Below, piece by piece: positions 1 to 8,810 of a DNA stretch of 64,000 nt. Position 1 is the first letter of the stretch; every line of letters begins with the position of its first letter. The DNA is from Porticoccus sp905181945 (lineage in GTDB: Bacteria > Pseudomonadota > Gammaproteobacteria > Pseudomonadales > Porticoccaceae). The position numbers were made by a program, and so were the translations under genes. The notes beneath the pieces were generated by a model that saw only the letters and a program-made list of their open reading frames with translations, was not told where the DNA came from and did no database searches. The DNA lies in the NCBI RefSeq assembly GCF_047729555.1, contig NZ_CP159825.1, positions 806,001 to 870,000 on the forward strand, written 5' to 3'.

Positions 1-93
1 GAAAACAGTTTCTCCGGGCTGCTTATGCCAAGTAGCAATACTTCCTTCCTGTACAGATTCGGGAAATGTGGGTGCTTTTATTTCAATACTCAT
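1..93 (-). CDS. sucB: Dihydrolipoamide succinyltransferase (E2 of 2-oxoglutarate dehydrogenase), N-terminal part
   Basis: Only the first 31 codons are in the window; the gene runs off the left edge. The start ATG lies at 93-91 and the peptide opens MSIEIKAPTFPESVQEG, the usual start of the biotinyl/lipoyl domain of SucB; the lipoyl lysine is not reached. GGAACTG about 6 bases upstream can act as the ribosome binding site. It follows sucA by 55 bp on the same strand, as expected for the E1-E2 pair. Family knowledge: the E2 core transfers the succinyl group to CoA. Identification rests on a short peptide plus context. Confidence 0.9.
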   Translation of the reverse strand, partial: MSIEIKAPTFPESVQEGSIATWHKQPGETVF

Positions 94-135
94 GTTCTTC
101 AGTTCCTTGATCTAAAATAGCGCTATAACTTCAAC

Positions 136-156
136 CAATAATCAATAATCAATAAT
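136..156. repeat. Three perfect tandem copies of a 7-bp unit over the sucA stop codon
   Basis: The unit CAATAAT occurs at 136-142, 143-149 and 150-156. The sucA stop codon (149-151 on the complement) lies inside the array. Because the unit is not a multiple of three, gain or loss of a copy would change the last SucA residues. Confidence 0.8.
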
Positions 157-2980
157 TCAAAGCTTCGTTGATAAACCTTTCTTGCTCTTCTAGATGAAGA
201 GACATATATCCGCATGCTGGGGCAGCAGAGGCCTTGCGCCCGACATAACTCAGAGTCAAGTTTTCATCAAATCTGTTAATAATACTACGCATATGATGCT
301 GGCTACTATACCACGCACCTTGGTTTATTGGCTCTTCTTGACACCAAATGACATCCTTTAGGTTGGTGTATTCCTGTAATGCCTCTGACAACTCACTGTC
401 CGGAAAAGGATACAGCTGCTCAATACGAACCAGAGCGACATCATCGATATTTTTCTCTTGCCTTGCCTCATACAGATGATAATAAACCTTACCAGAGCAA
501 AGAATTAAACGATTAGTCTTGGCCTTATCCGCCTCTCTGTCCTGAATAAGATTAAAGAATTGACCGTTAGCCAAATCTTCCATTGAGGAGGTTGCTAACT
601 TATGACGCAGTATCCATTTTGGGCTCAGCACCACAAGCGGCCGGCGCATCGGCCTAATGGCTTGTCGGCGAATCATGTGATACACCTGGGCTGGGGTAGT
701 TGGTACACACACTTGAATATTATGCTCGGCACACAACTGAAGAAATCTCTCCAGGCGTGCCGAAGAGTGTTCAGGACCTTGGCCTTCATAGCCGTGAGGT
801 AGCAACATTGTCAAGCCACACATGCGCCCCCATTTGTGTTCTCCGCTAGTAATAAACTGATCTATAACTACCTGAGCACCATTAGCAAAGTCACCGAACT
901 GGGCTTCCCATATAACCAACCCTTTTGGAGAAGTAGAGGCGTAACCATACTCAAAACCTAATACCGCTTCCTCAGACAAAAAAGAATCGTAAATTTCAAA
1001 ATCTGAAGGTTTTTTAGGTACATTTTTGAGAGGGATAAAACTTTGTCCATCTTTCTGGTTGTGGATGACAGCATGGCGGTGAGAGAAAGTACCTCGACCA
1101 ATATCCTGCCCTGTCATCCTTATAGGGTAACCCTCTTCAAGCAATGTTGCATAGGCAAGCAATTCAGCCATACCCCAGTTAAGAGCCAATGCTCCACGCG
1201 CCATTTTTCGTCGATCTTCATAGATTTTTTCAACTTGGCGCTGCATCACGACACCGTCTTCGACCTTCGTGATTTTTTTAGCAAGAGCCTGCAGTTGTGT
1301 CATAGAAAATGTGGTATCTACCGCCACATCCCAGCCTTGATTCAAGTAAGGAGTCCAATCAACAAAAGGTGCAATGTCTGGCTCAGAAACTAAGCTGTTG
1401 GTAACGTTCTCACCGCGATCTAGCGTACCTCTATACTCTTTTAGCATGGTCTCAGCGTCTTTCTGAGTAACCACACCCTCCTCAACTAATTGGCTTGCAT
1501 AGAGTGCACGTGTTGTCTTTATATTTTTAATAACTTTATACATCAAAGGCTGCGTGGAAGACGGCTCATCAGTTTCATTGTGGCCACGCCGTCGATAGCA
1601 GATCAAATCAATCACGATATCTTTTTTGAATTGCTGTCGGTAGTCCATTGCAAGAAAAGTAACGAACATCACCGCATCCGGATCATCAGCATTGACATGA
1701 ATAATGGGAGCCTGAACCATTTTTGCTATGTCAGTGCAATACTCGGTTGATCTGGCATCCTCCTTGATGCTGGTTGTGAAACCAACCTGATTATTAATGA
1801 CTACGTGAACTGTGCCACCAGTTTTGTAGCCTCTTAACTGTGACATCTGAAATGTTTCCATAACGACACCTTGTCCTGCAAAGGCAGCGTCACCATGAAT
1901 TACTATTGGAAGAACTTCATTACCCTCGATGTCTTCGCGGCGATCCTGTCGAGCTCTGGCGGAGCCCTCAGCTACTGGTGCTGCAATTTCCAAATGAGAA
2001 GGATTAAACATCAAAGCTAAATGAACTTTTCCTCCAGGAGTCATTACATCCGATGAAAATCCCTGATGGTATTTAACATCACCAGATGTATCTACATGTC
2101 TTTTCCCTTCAAATTCAGCAAACAAATCTGAAGGATTTTTTCCAAGGACGTTAACCAGGACATTCAGACGGCCTCTATGCGCCATAGTGAGAACGATTTC
2201 TTTTGCGCCATACTCACCGGCGCGCTGTATTATTCCGTCCAGCATGGGAATCATAGATTCGCCACCCTCTAAACCAAAACGTTTTGTTCCGGGATATTTT
2301 GAATCCAAATGTTTCTCTAGCCCTTCTGCTGCTGTCAATCTCTGTAGCACATATTTACGCATGTCGTCGTCGTAGTTAGGTCTAGATCTAGCACTTTCGA
2401 AACGCTGCTGCAGCCATCGTTTTTCTGCCAAATCTATAACATGTCCGTGCTCTACTCCCACATGACGACAATAGGTCTCTTCTAATCCTGAAATAATTTC
2501 TCTTAAAGTCGTCTCTTCTTTTCCAAAAAATAACATTCCAGACTGAAAGGTTGTATCCAGATCAGCATCTGTTAGCCCGTGAAAAGAAAGTTCTAGATCT
2601 GGGGCCTTGTCACGAGACCATAAACTCAAGGGATCTAGCTGTGCTTTCTGATGCCCTCTATTTCTATGTGAAATGATAAGCTGAAGCACTTTTACTTGTT
2701 TTCGCTCATGCTCAATATTTTCACCACCCGAACCTGGATTAGTCATGGGTCGAGATCTGCGCCTGCCTATTTGCTCAAAGTGAGCCATAATAGTGGCATG
2801 CGACACATCAGGTGCATTTTGTCCATTCGTGCGAGGAAGAGTGTCAAAAAATGAGCGCCACTGATCAGAAACACTACTTGGGTCGTGAAGGTAAGTATCA
2901 TATAGATCTTCTATATATGCGGCGTTTCCACCGGATAGATAGGAGCTATCTAAAAATTGCTGCATGATACTTTCAGGCAT
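149..2980 (-). CDS. sucA: 2-oxoglutarate dehydrogenase E1 component
   Basis: 943 aa, the usual length for SucA. It is the thiamine-diphosphate enzyme that decarboxylates 2-oxoglutarate and passes the succinyl group to SucB in the TCA cycle, in the cytoplasm. Visible signatures: the N-terminal E1 tail with FLDSSYLSGGNAAYIEDLY, KRFGLEGGES near residue 235, AHRGRLNVL near 267, the GDAAFAGQG stretch near 363 and NNQVGFTT near 397 (ThDP/Mg region), then a transketolase-like C-terminal half. An AAGGA ribosome site precedes the ATG. It lies 75 bp after sdhB on the same strand, the usual sdhCDAB-sucAB order. No oddities apart from a small repeat over its stop codon. Confidence 0.98.
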   Translation of the reverse strand: MPESIMQQFLDSSYLSGGNAAYIEDLYDTYLHDPSSVSDQWRSFFDTLPRTNGQNAPDVSHATIMAHFEQIGRRRSRPMTNPGSGGENIEHERKQVKVLQLIISHRNRGHQKAQLDPLSLWSRDKAPDLELSFHGLTDADLDTTFQSGMLFFGKEETTLREIISGLEETYCRHVGVEHGHVIDLAEKRWLQQRFESARSRPNYDDDMRKYVLQRLTAAEGLEKHLDSKYPGTKRFGLEGGESMIPMLDGIIQRAGEYGAKEIVLTMAHRGRLNVLVNVLGKNPSDLFAEFEGKRHVDTSGDVKYHQGFSSDVMTPGGKVHLALMFNPSHLEIAAPVAEGSARARQDRREDIEGNEVLPIVIHGDAAFAGQGVVMETFQMSQLRGYKTGGTVHVVINNQVGFTTSIKEDARSTEYCTDIAKMVQAPIIHVNADDPDAVMFVTFLAMDYRQQFKKDIVIDLICYRRRGHNETDEPSSTQPLMYKVIKNIKTTRALYASQLVEEGVVTQKDAETMLKEYRGTLDRGENVTNSLVSEPDIAPFVDWTPYLNQGWDVAVDTTFSMTQLQALAKKITKVEDGVVMQRQVEKIYEDRRKMARGALALNWGMAELLAYATLLEEGYPIRMTGQDIGRGTFSHRHAVIHNQKDGQSFIPLKNVPKKPSDFEIYDSFLSEEAVLGFEYGYASTSPKGLVIWEAQFGDFANGAQVVIDQFITSGEHKWGRMCGLTMLLPHGYEGQGPEHSSARLERFLQLCAEHNIQVCVPTTPAQVYHMIRRQAIRPMRRPLVVLSPKWILRHKLATSSMEDLANGQFFNLIQDREADKAKTNRLILCSGKVYYHLYEARQEKNIDDVALVRIEQLYPFPDSELSEALQEYTNLKDVIWCQEEPINQGAWYSSQHHMRSIINRFDENLTLSYVGRKASAAPACGYMSLHLEEQERFINEALNY

Positions 2981-3055
2981 CTATTTTTCCTTCTTTTTAA
3001 CATGCAATCACAGAGATTACTGCTTCAAAATCTTTAACAAGCTTAGATGATATAT

Positions 3056-3760
3056 CTAAGTAGCACCTCTCAACAACATATTGCGAATATGCCCAATTGC
3101 CCTGGTCGGATTTAACCCTTTTGGGCAAACTGCAACACAGTTCTGAATTCCATGACAGCGGAATACGCTAAATGGGTCTTCGAGATTAGCTAGTCTATTT
3201 TCTGTATCGGTATCCCTTGTATCTGCTAAGAAGCGGTAGGCCTGCAGGAGTCCCGCAGGACCAATAAATTTTTCGGGATTCCACCAAAACGAAGGGCAGC
3301 TTGTTGAGCAGCAAGCGCAAAGTATACATTCATACAGCCCGTCTAGTTTCGCACGATCTTCTTGAGACTGCAGTCTTTCTATACCTGGTGCAGGCTGATT
3401 GTTGACCAAGTAAGGTTGAATTTTCTCATACTGAGCATAAAACTGACTCATGTCTATAACAAGGTCACGAATTACGGGCAAGCCCGGCAATGGACGAATC
3501 ACTAACTTGTTGCCTTTTAAACACTCAGATAAAGGAGTTATGCAAGCCAGCCCATTCTTACCATTAATATTCATACCATCAGACCCACACACGCCCTCAC
3601 GACAAGATCGACGGTAGGAAATAGAAGAATCTTTAGCTTTTAACATGCCGAGCACATCAAGCACCATAAGATCTTCCCCTTGGGTGTCAAAGTCATAATC
3701 CTGCATATAAGGCGCTTCATCTACCTCAGGATTATATCGATAAATACTTACTTTCAACAT
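3056..3760 (-). CDS. sdhB: Succinate dehydrogenase iron-sulfur subunit
   Basis: 234 aa, normal length. It carries electrons from the SdhA flavin to the membrane quinone through three Fe-S clusters. The clusters' ligands are all visible: CREGVCGSDG plus a later Cys for the [2Fe-2S] in the N-terminal ferredoxin domain, CILCACCSTSCP near residue 142 and CHGIQNCVAVCPKG near 202 for the [4Fe-4S] and [3Fe-4S] clusters. It sits 22 bp after sdhA on the same strand and is followed by sucA. An AAGGA site lies upstream of the ATG. Confidence 0.98.
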   Translation of the reverse strand: MLKVSIYRYNPEVDEAPYMQDYDFDTQGEDLMVLDVLGMLKAKDSSISYRRSCREGVCGSDGMNINGKNGLACITPLSECLKGNKLVIRPLPGLPVIRDLVIDMSQFYAQYEKIQPYLVNNQPAPGIERLQSQEDRAKLDGLYECILCACCSTSCPSFWWNPEKFIGPAGLLQAYRFLADTRDTDTENRLANLEDPFSVFRCHGIQNCVAVCPKGLNPTRAIGHIRNMLLRGAT

Positions 3761-3782
3761 AATACAATAAATCCTTATTTAG

Positions 3783-5561
3783 TTAGTAGACGCGGGCTTT
3801 CGGTTCGAAAGCGTCCATAGTCTTGGGTGAAAAATTTACCTTTCTTTTGTCTACATGCTTATCTTCAGGAAAGTACATAGAATGGCATAACCAGTTCTCA
3901 TCATCACGTTCAGAAAAATCTTCTCTAGCATGAGCTCCACGACTTTCTTTGCGCCATTCTGCAGTAATAGCAGTAGCCTCCGCCACTTCTAGCAAGTTAT
4001 GCAGCTCTAGCACCTCAATACGTGCAGTATTGTAAACATTACTAGTGTCATCTAGACGAGCATTTTCTATGCGAATTCGTAAAGCTTTTAGCTGCTCAAT
4101 GCCTTCCTGCATATAGTCGCCTCGACGAAAAACGCCAAAATAATTCTGCATGATCTTTTGCAGTTCAACACGTAACACACCTGCAGGCTCCCCATCCTTA
4201 TTACCGCTATTAATTGCATTCAATCTTTTCATAGCAGCATTAACATTTTCTTCCGTTGGATCGGCTAGCTCAATGCCTTCACGAAGAGCCTTTTCGATAA
4301 ACAGGCCTGATGCTCTTCCAAACACTACTAAATCAAGTAAAGAGTTTCCGCCCAGTCGATTGGCTCCATGAACAGAGACGCATGCTGCTTCTCCGCAGGC
4401 ATACAAGCCCTCAATGGCCTCAGGATTGCCTGCTGCATCAAGCGTCAATGCTTGGCCATCAACGTTTGTTGGGATCCCTCCCATCATATAATGACAGGTA
4501 GGAACAACAGGAATAGGCTCTTTGACTGGGTCTACATGCGCAAATGTCCTTGAGAGCTCACATATCCCTGGCAAACGACTTTCTAGCACATCCTCTCCAA
4601 GATGATCTAGTTTTAACAACACATGGTCGCCATTTTTTCCGCAACCTCGACCCTCGAGTATCTCAAGAACCATAGAGCGAGCGACAACATCACGCCCTGC
4701 AAGATCTTTAACATTTGGAGCATACCGCTCCATGAAACGCTCTCCATCTTTATTGATCAGATAGCCGCCCTCACCCCTACAACCTTCAGTCACTAGAGTG
4801 CCTGCTCCATAAATTCCAGTGGGATGAAACTGCCACATCTCCATATCCTGCACTGGAAAGTCTGCCCTAAGAGCCATACCAATCCCGTCACCAGTACAAA
4901 TATGAGCATTAGTTGTAGATGCATAAATACGGCCAGCTCCACCAGTAGCCATGACAGTCGCGCTTGACTTAACAAATACCGTTTCACCGGTCTCTATATC
5001 TATAGCAATCACACCAACAACAGCATTGTCATCATTTTTTACCAAATCAACCGCATACCATTCATTAAAAAATACTGTTTCGTTTTTAATGTTGTTTTGA
5101 TAAAGGGTGTGCAAAAGAGCATGGCCTGTTCGATCTGCAGCAGCACAGGTCCTAGCTGCCTGGCCCCCTGCACCAAAATCTTTGGACTGGCCCCCGAAAG
5201 GACGCTGATAAATACGCCCTTCTTCAGTTCGAGAAAATGGTAAACCCATATGATCAAGCTCAAATACCGCCTGAGGGCCAACTGAACACATATACTCAAT
5301 AGCGTCCTGATCACCGATGTAGTCAGAACCTTTGACCGTGTCATACATGTGCCATCTCCAGTCATCATTGGGGTCATCGCTAGCAATAGCGCACGTAATA
5401 CCACCCTGAGCAGAGACTGTATGTGAACGAGTCGGAAAAACTTTACTTATGACTGCTGTTTTGTAACCAGACTGGGATAACTGTAGGGCCGCACGCATTC
5501 CAGCACCGCCGCCACCAATAATAAGTCCGTCGAAAGAAATAGTTTTCATTTTAGTGCTCAT
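3783..5561 (-). CDS. sdhA: Succinate dehydrogenase flavoprotein subunit
   Basis: 592 aa, normal length. It oxidises succinate to fumarate with covalently bound FAD on the cytoplasmic face of the membrane complex. Sequence evidence: dinucleotide-binding GGGGAGMRAAL at residues 16-26, the FAD-attachment histidine in SHTVSAQGG (H47), the substrate-site region QFHPTGIYGAG and the capping/catalytic segment with HYMMGGIPTN. It begins 4 bp after sdhD and is followed by sdhB, so translation is probably coupled. The start could also be the Met at codon 5; the difference is trivial. Confidence 0.98.
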   Translation of the reverse strand: MSTKMKTISFDGLIIGGGGAGMRAALQLSQSGYKTAVISKVFPTRSHTVSAQGGITCAIASDDPNDDWRWHMYDTVKGSDYIGDQDAIEYMCSVGPQAVFELDHMGLPFSRTEEGRIYQRPFGGQSKDFGAGGQAARTCAAADRTGHALLHTLYQNNIKNETVFFNEWYAVDLVKNDDNAVVGVIAIDIETGETVFVKSSATVMATGGAGRIYASTTNAHICTGDGIGMALRADFPVQDMEMWQFHPTGIYGAGTLVTEGCRGEGGYLINKDGERFMERYAPNVKDLAGRDVVARSMVLEILEGRGCGKNGDHVLLKLDHLGEDVLESRLPGICELSRTFAHVDPVKEPIPVVPTCHYMMGGIPTNVDGQALTLDAAGNPEAIEGLYACGEAACVSVHGANRLGGNSLLDLVVFGRASGLFIEKALREGIELADPTEENVNAAMKRLNAINSGNKDGEPAGVLRVELQKIMQNYFGVFRRGDYMQEGIEQLKALRIRIENARLDDTSNVYNTARIEVLELHNLLEVAEATAITAEWRKESRGAHAREDFSERDDENWLCHSMYFPEDKHVDKRKVNFSPKTMDAFEPKARVY

Positions 5562-5565
5562 GTCT

Positions 5566-5946
5566 TTAAATTCCCCAAACTATGTCAAGTGCCCAAATAA
5601 GGTATATCAGCGTGATTGTGATCATACCTATCTGAAATAGAACACGTAAAAATGTTGCTTTTGGGCCAAGCAGCCTCACGGTTACATAATCTGTCAGGAC
5701 GCCCCAAAGACCAATCCAAGAATGGATTGCAATAGACACCACTGTCAGAACATTCAGCACCTTCATTGAAAATAATCCATTCAAATTTCGCCACTGATCA
5801 TAATCTAAATTCGGCTGAGCTAAAAAATAAAATGTTACAAAACAAATATATACTGTAATTATAACCGCTGTAACACGCTGTAACAGCCAGTCAGATAGGC
5901 CATTACGGCTAAAACTTGTGATATTTGTTATTACACCCATATCCAA
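5566..5946 (-). CDS. sdhD: Succinate dehydrogenase membrane anchor subunit D
   Basis: 126 aa with three hydrophobic segments, the SdhD pattern. It helps anchor SdhAB, binds quinone and supplies one haem b ligand. The RNGLSDWLLQRVTA motif near residue 14 and the HSWIGLWGVLTDY segment with the haem-ligand His near residue 82 are typical. The start overlaps the end of sdhC by 16 bp (a Met at codon 3 would reduce this to 10 bp) and sdhA follows after 4 bp, so the three genes are translationally linked. Confidence 0.95.
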   Translation of the reverse strand: MDMGVITNITSFSRNGLSDWLLQRVTAVIITVYICFVTFYFLAQPNLDYDQWRNLNGLFSMKVLNVLTVVSIAIHSWIGLWGVLTDYVTVRLLGPKATFLRVLFQIGMITITLIYLIWALDIVWGI

Positions 5947-6308
5947 ACTCCCGCCAAAATAATCAGCAAGGCTGAAAGGATTAAAACTATCTTAGCTCCC
6001 AACTGCCCACCTTTTAATGTTTCACCAAAACCAAAGTCCATGACCATATGCCGCAAGCCTGCCACTAAGTGGTAAGCTAAAGCGGCTAATGATAGCCAGA
6101 TAATAATCTGAGGAATTAGGCTAGTCATACACTCTTTGAGTGAGTTAAAGTCCTCTTCGGAGGATAAGCTTGAATCCAACATCCACAGGAAAAGCGCAAC
6201 AATGGCAAATAAAACAACTCCGGAGATTCTGTGAAGAATCGACACATAAGCAGTAATGGGAAGATGCATTGTTCCGATATCTAAGTTAACAGGTCTTTTT
6301 TTATTCAC
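5931..6308 (-). CDS. sdhC: Succinate dehydrogenase cytochrome b556 subunit
   Basis: 125 aa with three membrane segments. The signatures are RPVNLDIGTMHLPITAYVSI and SILHRISGV near the N-terminus, and HLVAGLRHMVMD near residue 85 with the haem-ligating His. The start codon is GTG; AAGG about 11 bases upstream is the only ribosome-site candidate. It is the first gene of the sdhCDAB-sucAB transcript, divergent from gltA. Confidence 0.96.
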   Translation of the reverse strand: MNKKRPVNLDIGTMHLPITAYVSILHRISGVVLFAIVALFLWMLDSSLSSEEDFNSLKECMTSLIPQIIIWLSLAALAYHLVAGLRHMVMDFGFGETLKGGQLGAKIVLILSALLIILAGVWIWV

Positions 6309-6624
6309 AATAATCTATACCTTAAAATTACCTGTCTGAAAATTCAGAATACAGGCAAGAAAATTTGTAAGCTCAATGAATTCAATAAGTGTTGCTGAAT
6401 GGCTATCTTAACGAACTCGGTTGGTTGGCAATTATATGTACATTGCACCCCTCTTACAATGAAGATGTGCCACACAATACCGGTTATTCATAAAATTTAT
6501 TCGAAATTAATGTGCGCCTAAAATTGACAAATTAGCGGATCGCGCTATAGTTTCGCACTGTATTTTTATTGCTAAGCACTTTGTTGCTGGCAGACCTTGA
6601 TTTGAAATATCGTAGGAGAGCCCA
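6309..6624. promoter_or_regulatory. Divergent control region between sdhC and gltA
   Basis: A 316-bp gap shared by two divergent TCA operons, so coordinated control is plausible. One clear promoter toward gltA lies at 6524-6551. No equally convincing promoter toward sdhC was found, although AT-rich candidates exist between 6320 and 6400. No recognisable CRP, ArcA or Fur site could be called by eye. Confidence 0.6.
6524..6551 (+). promoter_or_regulatory. Sigma-70 promoter of gltA
   Basis: Perfect -35 TTGACA at 6524-6529, a 16-bp spacer and a near-consensus -10 TATAGT at 6546-6551. Transcription would begin near 6558, leaving a leader of about 65 bases before the gltA ATG. Confidence 0.8.
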
Positions 6625-7902
6625 ATGAGCAGCAAGAATTTTTATCTGTCGTCTAAACATTCAGATGATGCTATAGAGCTACCAGTTTTAAACAGCACGA
6701 TCGGACATAACGTAATAGATATAGCCAAGATACCGCAAACAGGGTGTTTTACGCTAGACCTAGGCTTTGGCGCTACAGCAGCTTGTGAGTCAAAAATCAC
6801 ATTCATTGATGGCAATAAAGGCGTTCTTCTTCATCGAGGCTACCCAATTGAAGAGCTCGCAGAAAAATCAGATTTTCTTGAAACTTGCTTTCTTTTAATC
6901 AATGGAGAGCTTCCAACAAGTTCAGAAAAAGAAAACTTTTTAAGATCTATACAAAAGCACCGAAATATAGATGGCTCAACCGAGCAACTCCTCAAAGGAT
7001 TTCCTAGGGGTTCCCACCCTATGGCAATGCTGTGTACAGTTGTGGCCGCTATGTCAGCAACATACAACTCGAATACCGACATCACTAGCGCAGAAGACCG
7101 GATGCTTACCATCTACAGGTTGGTAGCAAAAATGCCTATTTTGGCCGCCATGTGTCATCGGCATTTTATCGGCCAACCTTTTGTAGCTACAGATGATCGT
7201 CTTGATTATGCTGAAAACTTCTTAAACATGATGTTTGGAACTGCTGGAAAAGAAAGTACTGTTAGTCCGGTGTTAGCAAAAGCGATGGATTTAATTTTTT
7301 TGCTCCATGCAGATCATGAGCAGAATGCTTCTACATCTACAGTCCGTCTCTCTGGTTCTACTGGAGCCAACCCTTATGCATGCATAGCTAGCGGTATCGC
7401 TGCGCTCTGGGGTCCCGCTCATGGCGGCGCAAACCAAGCAGTGCTTGAAATGCTAGAAGAAATTGGTGATGAAAAACATATTGAAAGCTTTATTCTTAGA
7501 GCTAAAGACAAAGAAGATTCATTTCGCCTTATGGGATTTGGGCACCGGGTCTACAAAAACTTTGATCCCAGAGCTAGAGTTATGAAGGTTAGCTGTGATG
7601 AGGTATTAGCCGAGCTTGGTCTAGAAAATGATCCTCTACTAAAAATTGCCAAGCGTTTAGAGCAAATAGCGCTAGATGATCCATATTTTGTTGAGAAGCA
7701 GCTTTATCCCAATGTTGATTTTTATTCCGGAATTATTATGAAAGCGATTGGCATCTCTCCAGAGATGTTTACAGTAATTTTTGCTACCGGCCGCACTATT
7801 GGATGGATTGCTCATTGGAATGAAATGCTCAGCAGTCCTTATCGAATTGGCAGGCCACGCCAACATTACACTGGTTATGGTAAGCGAAGCTATCCTGCAT
7901 AG
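6625..7902 (+). CDS. gltA: Type II citrate synthase
   Basis: 425 aa, matching the hexameric, NADH-regulated type II enzymes of Gram-negative bacteria. It condenses oxaloacetate and acetyl-CoA to citrate. Visible signatures: HADHEQNASTSTVR near residue 230, AHGGANQAVLEM with the catalytic His near 264, GFGHRVYKNFDPRA near 305 and the aspartate-containing PNVDFYSG near 363. TAGGAGAG lies just before the ATG. It is monocistronic, with its own promoter and a terminator downstream. Confidence 0.98.
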   Translation: MSSKNFYLSSKHSDDAIELPVLNSTIGHNVIDIAKIPQTGCFTLDLGFGATAACESKITFIDGNKGVLLHRGYPIEELAEKSDFLETCFLLINGELPTSSEKENFLRSIQKHRNIDGSTEQLLKGFPRGSHPMAMLCTVVAAMSATYNSNTDITSAEDRMLTIYRLVAKMPILAAMCHRHFIGQPFVATDDRLDYAENFLNMMFGTAGKESTVSPVLAKAMDLIFLLHADHEQNASTSTVRLSGSTGANPYACIASGIAALWGPAHGGANQAVLEMLEEIGDEKHIESFILRAKDKEDSFRLMGFGHRVYKNFDPRARVMKVSCDEVLAELGLENDPLLKIAKRLEQIALDDPYFVEKQLYPNVDFYSGIIMKAIGISPEMFTVIFATGRTIGWIAHWNEMLSSPYRIGRPRQHYTGYGKRSYPA

Positions 7903-7936
7903 CTGTAGAAAATAAATCTTAATCAATATCAATCAA

Positions 7937-7966
7937 AAGGCCATAGTTAATCTACGGCCTTTTTTC
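7937..7966 (+). terminator. Rho-independent terminator of gltA
   Basis: Arms AAGGCC and GGCCTT with an inner TAG/CTA pairing (one A-C mismatch), loop TTAAT, followed by a run of T. It starts 35 bp after the gltA stop. Confidence 0.85.
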
Positions 7967-8035
7967 CGCCCAAAAAAGCGCATAAGGCATTATTGAAAAG
8001 TAGTTTAGACGCTGGGGTCTAGCTTTAAAAATAAT

Positions 8036-8071
8036 CTACCTACAAAACTACCTACAAAGTTACCTACAAAA
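8036..8071. repeat. Three tandem copies of a 12-bp unit
   Basis: Units CTACCTACAAAA (8036-8047), CTACCTACAAAG (8048-8059) and TTACCTACAAAA (8060-8071). They lie between the gltA terminator and the first small ORF of the AT-rich patch. Function unknown; possible protein-binding iterons or slippage products. Confidence 0.85.
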
Positions 8072-8113
8072 CCTTTTTAATTTGACTTACTGTAGTACTC
8101 GTCCATATGCAAA

Positions 8114-8389
8114 ATGGTGTGCTTTAAAAGTATTTCCAATCGGGAGTATTCTGTAAAAAAGAGCAAGCAGGTAATTAAGGGGAAGTGTTTTAGAATAGTA
8201 TTATATCTTCTCTGTATAGTCAGTTTTTATTGTTGGCAAATAAAAGGATTCAAGCTCGAGCATGAGGCCTTGCAGGATCGCGATAGAGAAGAGTATTCTA
8301 AGCTAGAGGTAGAGGTAGAGTATTATCTTAAAAGATTTGAAACCGAAAGCCGTCAGATGTGGTTGTGGAGTTTCGTAGATGGGGTTTAG
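8114..8389 (+). CDS. Hypothetical small protein with one membrane segment
   Basis: 91 aa, no family recognised. After a basic N-terminus there is one hydrophobic stretch (RIVLYLLCIVSFYCW, about residues 33-47), then a charged, probably helical tail rich in Glu. No good ribosome site precedes the ATG, so the start or even the coding status is uncertain. It sits in an AT-rich patch between the gltA terminator and tRNA-Ala, away from conserved genes. It might be a small inner-membrane protein or a chance ORF. Confidence 0.4.
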   Translation: MVCFKSISNREYSVKKSKQVIKGKCFRIVLYLLCIVSFYCWQIKGFKLEHEALQDRDREEYSKLEVEVEYYLKRFETESRQMWLWSFVDGV

Positions 8390-8452
8390 CCATGGGATCC
8401 TGCTTATGTACTAATTTTTTAGACCTTTTAAATAAAAAAATGAAATTAAAAA

Positions 8453-8752
8453 ATGAAAAAATTTATGGAAAATTCTATGACTTTTGCAAATGGAGAAAAA
8501 GCGGCGAAAGAAGAAATAAAACTTGATGGATTTGACCTAGAGCTCTGGAATGAGTTTTTAGAACATCCAGAAGATTTTAAACAACTCTTTAGTAAAACTT
8601 TACATAATAAATCAGATGAATTTATAGAAGGGTATAAAAATTATTATAGTTCATATGCACTATGGGCAGACACAATTTCCTACAGAGATGATTTACCTTC
8701 ATGGAGAACTCCTTGGAAAAATAACCCTAAAAAGACGAGTGATGAAAATTAA
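8453..8752 (+). CDS. Hypothetical protein (intact copy of a duplicated small ORF)
   Basis: 99 aa, hydrophilic, acidic in the first half and rich in aromatic residues in the second (YKNYYSSYALW). No family recognised. A second internal Met (codon 5, 8465) is also a possible start. Coding status is supported by a clear, degraded homologue at 63482-63579 that matches codons 5-36 at roughly 80-85% of bases and needs one base restored to keep frame. It lies in the AT-rich patch next to tRNA-Ala, consistent with accessory DNA. Confidence 0.55.
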   Translation: MKKFMENSMTFANGEKAAKEEIKLDGFDLELWNEFLEHPEDFKQLFSKTLHNKSDEFIEGYKNYYSSYALWADTISYRDDLPSWRTPWKNNPKKTSDEN

Positions 8753-8755
8753 ATA

Positions 8756-8809
8756 ATGAAACTAAAATTAACAGCACTTACGTTTATAGCAGCATTATTA
8801 CTTTTATAA
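8756..8809 (+). pseudogene. Orphan signal-peptide-like ORF abutting tRNA-Ala
   Basis: A 17-codon reading frame, MKLKLTALTFIAALLLL then TAA, starting 3 bp after the previous stop and ending one base before the tRNA 3' CCA. It has exactly the basic-then-hydrophobic shape of a signal peptide but no mature part. It looks like a secreted-protein gene cut off at the tRNA end, but chance cannot be excluded for so short a frame. Confidence 0.3.
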
Positions 8810-8810
8810 A

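Noticed and set aside
602..802. Plus-strand open frame inside sucA
   Set aside because: Antisense to a clear 943-aa SucA with full motifs; no ribosome site or family.
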